Of a stretch of DNA of 64,000 nt, positions 59,147-64,000 are shown piece by piece. The translations under genes and the position numbers were made by a program. The notes under the pieces are model-generated. The model had not been told where the DNA came from, did no database searches, and saw nothing but the letters and a program-made list of their open reading frames with translations. The DNA comes from Cycas panzhihuaensis. Taxonomy: Eukaryota > Cycadophyta. Numbering within the stretch: the first letter of the stretch is position 1; the number at the start of each line of letters is the position of its first letter. The DNA lies in contig CM041465.1 in NCBI GenBank assembly GCA_023213395.1, forward strand, positions 41,113,741 to 41,177,740, given 5' to 3'.

Positions 59147-59483
59147 TCATGAGTGGCTCGCCGACGGGCACCTACGTGAAACCGCTCGGGAGGCCGAGAA
59201 GGTAAAATAAATGGTCGGTTTAGGACCGGTGGCTCCTGGAGCCATCAGAATGAGGAAGAGCGAGAATATCTGATCGAGATATTCCCCTAAGCGCTCGTGA
59301 AACCAGGGTGACACGTCGAGGAGAGGGCCCATAACCCTCGCTATCCGAATCAGAATCACCCATGGCGGCTAAGTAACCGTAACCACCTACGCCAATAGGG
59401 GTAAACCTAACTAGGTTTGGCTCATGACATGGCATAGGGCTCGACTGATGAAGGTCGGTCTCCTGAAACAAAGGTCCCACCAA
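59147..59483 (-). pseudogene. Element F post-protease tail
   Basis: The frame 59483-59220 contains NLVRFTPIGVGGYGYLAAMG, matching NMV-stop-FGPISIGSYGYL of element E at 40150-40200, then an acidic run DSDSDSEG. It is the last protein block seen before the 3' UTR. In E nothing recognisable follows for 5 kb either. Confidence 0.7.
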
Positions 59484-60101
59484 GGGGTAACCTCCTCGGG
59501 ATCGCTATCTTCATCATCAAAAGCCGGGCAGTGGATGGGAGGTGTGAGACTAAGCATAGGCTCACAGCGATAACTTTAACTTGTCCTTCATGGACAAATT
59601 TAAGTTGCCCCATTGTGTGGCGCAGATTGCTCCCATCCGGGTCGAGCCATGGTCACCTAACAAGAGGTTGTACTCTACATCGACATCGAGTACAAAGAAC
59701 TTTGATGTAAACGGTTTTCCCTCCTAAGGTGAGGGATAGGGAGACTGCCCCCAGAGGGGACTTCTCAGTCCCATCATACCCTTGGCATTTCCAAGGGACA
59801 GACTCAAGAGCTACTATGCCTAGCTCCTTGAGCATACGACAGCATAGCATTAATCGAGGAGCCATTATCTACAATGGTCCTCTTTACGATACAATCGAGT
59901 GTCAATGGTAATGACGAACGAGTAATGCAAGAGCTTCTCCCGCTTGCTGGGAGATGGGAGATCCCTAGGATCAAATGAGATGACAGGTGGCCCATGGGAG
60001 GTAGCACCTATCGCATGGATGGAAGCGTCTTGTTGGCCAAGAGCTTCAAGAAGAAGAGCACGTTGCTCAGGGCAGCTTCTCAAGACGTCCATCAAGGACA
60101 T
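59484..60101 (-). pseudogene. Element F retropepsin-like protease
   Basis: 60101-59990 reads MSLMDVLRSCPEQRALLLEA and SHGPPVISFDPRDLP; then in another frame TIVDNGSSINAM with the active Asp at 59869-59867 (Asp-Asn-Gly in place of Asp-Thr-Gly); then LKELGIVALESVPWKCQGYD, PLGAVSLSLTLG, and YNLLLG at 59672-59655 followed by GSTRMGAICAT. This is a complete Ty3/gypsy protease layout broken by at least two frameshifts, presumably used to cut its own Gag. Confidence 0.85.
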
Positions 60102-60851
60102 TCCCGCGGCGGTGTAGAGCTCATCAACGATAGAAAAGGGCTTACCCTTCCCGTGGGTTGGGTGGCGCCCTTCTAAAGTCGAATCTACCGGCCTGGACGG
60201 AATAGTCTTGGGAAGTTACTGGAATCTCCGGAGGAATAGCTTCCGGAGGAGGATCAAGGTGAGATGTGGATGAAGAGGCACCAGCTGCCTCTTTAGCGAT
60301 TTTGGGACCCAAGTTAAGGCATATAACTGAGTGGTCTCAAGCAATTGACAACCTTCTTTCCCTTGTGGCGGACTGCGAAGGTGATGGAGCATGGCGGTCA
60401 GGGGAGCGCGAAGGTGAAGGTGACCTTCGCACACCCTTCCCTCTACCATACGAAGGACCGAGAATCGGAGATCTATCCCGATCGACCGTATCTTTGTTGA
60501 ACATCGCGACCACGTTCCCCATGTTTGGGGAACGGGTCTCATGAACAGTGATCGAGGTTAGGTCTCGATGCTCACTGGGGACGAGTCGCGTGGGTGTTGT
60601 GCCCGCAACGCCGCATCGTCATGGAAACACTCCCGTGGATGGAATAAAGAACTCTTCTCAAGGGAGGATCGGTCCTCCTTGCTTGAGAAGATCGGGTGTT
60701 ACCCCTTTGGGGGCATCGCACGAGAAGCTCACGAATGTCTATGGGAGGTGGCGGCGAAGGAGGTTGGAGTTTAAGCTCCTTCATCGCTCGCTCAAATGAG
60801 CGAATAATGAGGTGAGGGGGTCTAGGGTCCTCTCACGGATGAGAGGTGGAC
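60102..60851 (-). pseudogene. Element F gag-protease linker
   Basis: Minus-strand frames (60542-60216, 60522-60337) are rich in Arg, Ser and Pro with no family match. No CX2CX4HX4C zinc knuckle was seen. GC-rich with many small frames on both strands; no other gene supported. Confidence 0.5.
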
Positions 60852-62446
60852 CTAGCGGGCCGCGAAGGTTCGGTTTCCTTCTTGGGGAGGCGCCTCACGG
60901 CGTTGTGAGGGCTTAGGAGGTTTCTTGAGTCCACTGGATCTCAATGGCCTCCAACGCCAAACACCTCGAAATCGCGAGTCACACGTGGTTGCCCCATCTT
61001 GAGGACTTCCACATGCACGGGCGGCGCATTGACAAAGATCCCTCTTCAACTCCTCGTGCAATGTGGCCTTGGTGGAATGAAGAAGGTCGTGAAAACGTCG
61101 CACAAAGTCACGATTCATCTCATCGTGACCTTGTTTGAGCGACAGAAGCGCCTTCATTCCGCTTTCGAATGGACGGGCTACGTCAAAGTAGTTGACGAAC
61201 TCGGCCCACTAGCCGGAATGAGGAAATCGAATGGGCAGGAAGGTGGTAGAACCACTTGAGGGCGTCGCCCTGCAAGGACCGCGGGAAGAGCTTCATCAAG
61301 ATATGGTCGTAGGCCCAATAGTCGATGCATGCCATGGAAAAGTCAAGACATGTTCGGTTGTTCTTGCGACGAAGTCCCATCAAATCTGGGGACTCCAGGA
61401 GGACGAGGCGGCAAGTTAGTCCATAGCGCCCCGACGCATAAAGGTGTTGACCTATAATCCACGAAAGGACATGTCCTTGCACAGGCTAAGGGATCGACAA
61501 CCGCCAAAGGGATGGATGGGGTGGCATACCCATCCCTCCTCGAAAGAGGCCCTTGTTGGAAAGGGGCCGCGGTAGCAACTCGAAAGGAGGCGCTCCTCAG
61601 GCCGACGCAGCAGCAGGAGTCGCTACCGGACGCCTAAACAGAGGGTGAGGGACCGGGTTTTGCCATATAGGCCACCCGTAGGTGGCGCGACCCCATATGG
61701 GTGCAACGGTCCACTCCATAGATAGGGAGATGGTTTCCTTGCCCCCGCCCCAAGGTTGTGACGTGTAGCCCTGGGGCACGAAGAGAAGGACCACCAACCG
61801 TTCGACGACGTAGGAGTGAGTCCTACATGGCTAGCGCGGCGGCGCTAGTAGGGCCTCGAGGCCTACTAGGAACGCGGCGCCACGTCGGGTGGCACGCGGC
61901 GTTTGGTTTGAGCAAGGCATACTAACCCCGAGTTGGGAACGGGCACGCCGCGAGTGTCCCGAAGGAGTGGGACCACGACTATGCAGCGCAACACCGCCTT
62001 AGAGCCGGGTAGACACGCATAGGACGTGTGTGCGCCATGAAGCATCAATCGTCGTAGATGACGTGGGCATGGATGAGGAAGACGCCACGTTGCGTAGCAT
62101 TTCCGTAAACCATCTAGGAGGTGGATGGCAGCGAACTGCTCGAAAGTACTCGCCGAGCACCTCGACCGCGTACGGAGGGGTATCCTCATAGCCATACGAG
62201 GTCGAAGGGACTTCAGTAGGGGATCCTCAGGCGCCTCGTAAGGCTCGCCAGCTGGGGTGGCGGGTCTCACGAGTGGCCGGATCTTCCACGCATGAGCCAA
62301 GGCTCAAAGTCTTCGGGGTGGAAATGGTCATCCTGGTAATAGATGGAATCCTTGCCTTCACGGGTGGATTCCGGAACGGATGAAGGGAACTCTTGAGTTC
62401 CTGAAGTCATGGCATGGTAGGCCCAATCGGACGGGTAACCTTCCAT
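60852..62446 (-). pseudogene. Element F gag (Retrotrans_gag)
   Basis: The start at 62446 (MEGYPSDWAYHAMTSGTQEF) is the first ATG of a frame that continues into YYQDDHFHPEDFEPWL. The capsid core is at 61330-61200: CIDYWAYDHILMKLFPRSL, then GDALKWFYHLPAHSISSF, the hallmark of plant Ty3/gypsy gag. 61157-61060 continues LLSLKQGHDEMNRDFVRRFH. The middle (61500-62260) is disrupted. Frameshifts separate the blocks. Confidence 0.85.
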
Positions 62447-62688
62447 TGCCGAATCGGGGTTCGACGATGGAATGAAACGCAACGATTGGTCTTCTAACAG
62501 TGGCGGCAAACCTCGCAAGCTTGCGAGAACGTCGCATGCAACGCCTCGCGGCGTTGTTAGAAAAGCGAAAAGGAAAAGAAAGGAAAGATCGCAAACACGC
62601 TGGGGTTGCCCAACTCAAAACACGTAATGCGAAACTACCTAAAGGCAAGAGCACCAACACGAAGGGAAGTGATCTAGCTCCCTTTACC
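62447..62688 (-). other. Element F 5' leader
   Basis: About 240 bases between PBS and the gag start, short in comparison with the 2-3 kb leaders of the copia elements in this window. No frame of its own is credible. Confidence 0.6.
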
Positions 62689-62709
62689 GGCAGCCCCAGA
62701 TGGTCGCCA
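62689..62709 (-). other. Element F primer-binding site
   Basis: Minus strand TGGCGACCATCTGGGGCTGC directly after the LTR end GCGTTTCA. TGGCGAC-type sites are common in plant Ty3/gypsy elements and usually assigned to an elongator tRNA such as tRNA-Arg; the exact tRNA was not checked. Confidence 0.65.
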
Positions 62710-64000
62710 TGAAACGCCTCCGCTGGGCAATGATCCAACGCTTAGCGGAAGGGCATAGAAACAATATGCTAAGCGTGCTAACTAGCGAGGATCATACCGC
62801 AGAACGTCCGTCTTGGCGCCGAGCGGCACGGATCGCAAGGTGCCCGGTTGCTTCCTGTAGCCGCAGCAAGACGAGGCCTTCCTACCCTTCGGATGGCCGG
62901 AAGGGAAAAGAACCAAGACGCCGCGGCTTCTCAAGGCAATGAGAAGGCGACGAGGGGGCAATCAACCAAACGTGTCACGAGTAAGGGTAAGTGTGGCTAA
63001 GGGGTATAGGTAAATGGGACCTACACTACTATGTCATGCAATGTAATAAAGAAGTACGGGAAAGCAAATGTAAAGTAAATGGTTATTTTCCTTTTCCTTT
63101 ATGTTCCTTTAACTATCACAAGAAGTGCTAAGAAACGTAAAAGCATAAAGAAAATACGAAAGATATGCGATGAATACCGGATCCGCTCGAATGGAAGCGC
63201 GATTCCCTTCCTGCGCCCTTTCCTCCTCACGCGCATGCAACGCCGATCAAGACAACGAAGGGGTGCACTTACCTCCCAAGGGCATGCAGGATTAAATGAA
63301 ATGAAAGGAACGAAGCAAAGCTCAAACGAAAAGGGAGAAGAATTACCATACGGGGCCGACCCAAGAACGAAGTCGATCTCGCGCAACGCTTCCTCCAACG
63401 CGATCCTGCAAACAAACTCAAAGAACGCCTTCCTCTGGAGAGAGGCTACGGCATAACAAGATATATGTATATGTATACCGAAAATGAAATCAACTAGGCT
63501 AGCCAGACGTAGTTAAGCACCCACATATAATGGAAAGGAAACAAAGCCGCGCGACACATATGCGGGCCGTCATACACCATAAAATGCACCAAATGGGATT
63601 GAGTGTAGCCTCAGGATGGCTAACTCACCCACGAGAGGTCTCCACAGGGTATAGGGAAACAATGCTAGCATGCAACAAGATGGGTCGTGTGATAACAAAT
63701 GGCCTACGCTAATGAGGAAACTCAAGCCAACCCTCCAAGGTTTCTCTAGCCCCGTCTCCTAAGAAAGCGCGGGTGATAAAGGGAGAGAGGATAAGGGACA
63801 GAACCCTTGGGGAGAAGGACGGAAATGGGGGACGGAACCCTGCCTATCTCCCTCAAATCCTCGTAAAAGCCCTTTATGCCGGCTAGCTTAGAAAATGGCA
63901 AAAGAGGGAACTCGGTGGGAGAGGATGAGTTTTAGGAAATCACAAGAAAAATGCGCCTAACCTAGGGCAGCGCTCTAGTAAGCCACAACTACTAAGGTTA
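62710..64000 (-). repeat. Element F 5' LTR, truncated by window end
   Basis: It starts TGAAACGCC and matches 55313-56619 to the last base of the window. It would hold the promoter and extends beyond 64000. Confidence 0.9.

Larger units (their letters stand above)
55313..64000 (-). mobile_element. Element F: GC-rich gag-protease LTR retrotransposon without RT or integrase
   Basis: Two direct copies of a sequence over 1.3 kb (55313-56619 and 62710-64000, the second running out of the window) flank a minus-strand internal region with a TGGCGACC-type PBS, gag and protease. Between protease (to about 59600) and the left LTR there is only a GYGYL tail and a minisatellite. No RT, RNase H or integrase motif was seen on either strand. 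This matches the description of TR-GAG-type non-autonomous elements. Frames are broken by small indels. Confidence 0.85.

Noticed and set aside
1-64000. tRNA, rRNA or organelle DNA insert
   Set aside because: The tRNA-like matches are only 12-13 base primer sites beside LTRs; no cloverleaf, rRNA block or plastid gene was recognised by eye.

Overview
This is a stretch of nuclear, intergenic plant DNA made almost entirely of LTR retrotransposons nested inside one another. The evidence is tRNA-iMet primer sites (TGGTATCAGAGC), Ty1/copia protein order (gag-protease-integrase-RT-RNase H), a plant-type Ty3/gypsy family, and an antisense piece of a plant ubiquitin protease gene (UBP22-like). I cannot name the species; a seed plant with a large, repeat-rich genome fits. 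I see no intact host gene, rRNA, tRNA or CRISPR array.

Layout. Element A (1-4291, +) is the 3' two thirds of a decayed copia element, sitting in element B (4292-7550, -), a relative of which only gag, leader, PBS and 5' LTR lie in the window. Element C (7982-23514, +) is a copia element with both LTRs and a near-perfect 5-bp target duplication; it was split by element D (13704-21389, -), a complete copia element of the A/B family with 312-bp LTRs and the target duplication GTTAT. 23515-26282 holds no recognisable gene. Element E (26283 to about 50490, +) is a heavily decayed Ty3/gypsy-like family with LTRs of about 3.1 kb, arranged LTR-internal-LTR-internal. Its first LTR is split by element G (27277-35025, +), a copia element with the target duplication CTTTC whose leader carries the UBP22-like fragment in antisense. 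Element I (about 50495-55312, +) is a C-related copia LTR, PBS and long leader inserted in the second E unit. Element F (55313 to beyond the window end, -) interrupts I: it is GC-rich and CpG-containing, with LTRs over 1.3 kb, gag and protease similar to E, but no RT or integrase.

How the parts relate. The first 55 kb looks old: CpG is scarce and most in-frame stops sit where Gln or Trp is expected, as C-to-T decay of methylated DNA would give. F looks recent. F and E share gag/protease blocks and a repeat motif in the 3' untranslated region, so F looks like a short, non-autonomous relative of E. None of the polyproteins is intact; any movement would have needed proteins supplied in trans.

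Most notable points: capture of UBP22-like sequence in G with its junction exactly at the primer-binding site, where gene and tRNA-iMet 3' end share a short identical sequence; the gag-protease-only F element with an 85-bp hairpin-forming tandem repeat; and the tandem E arrangement.
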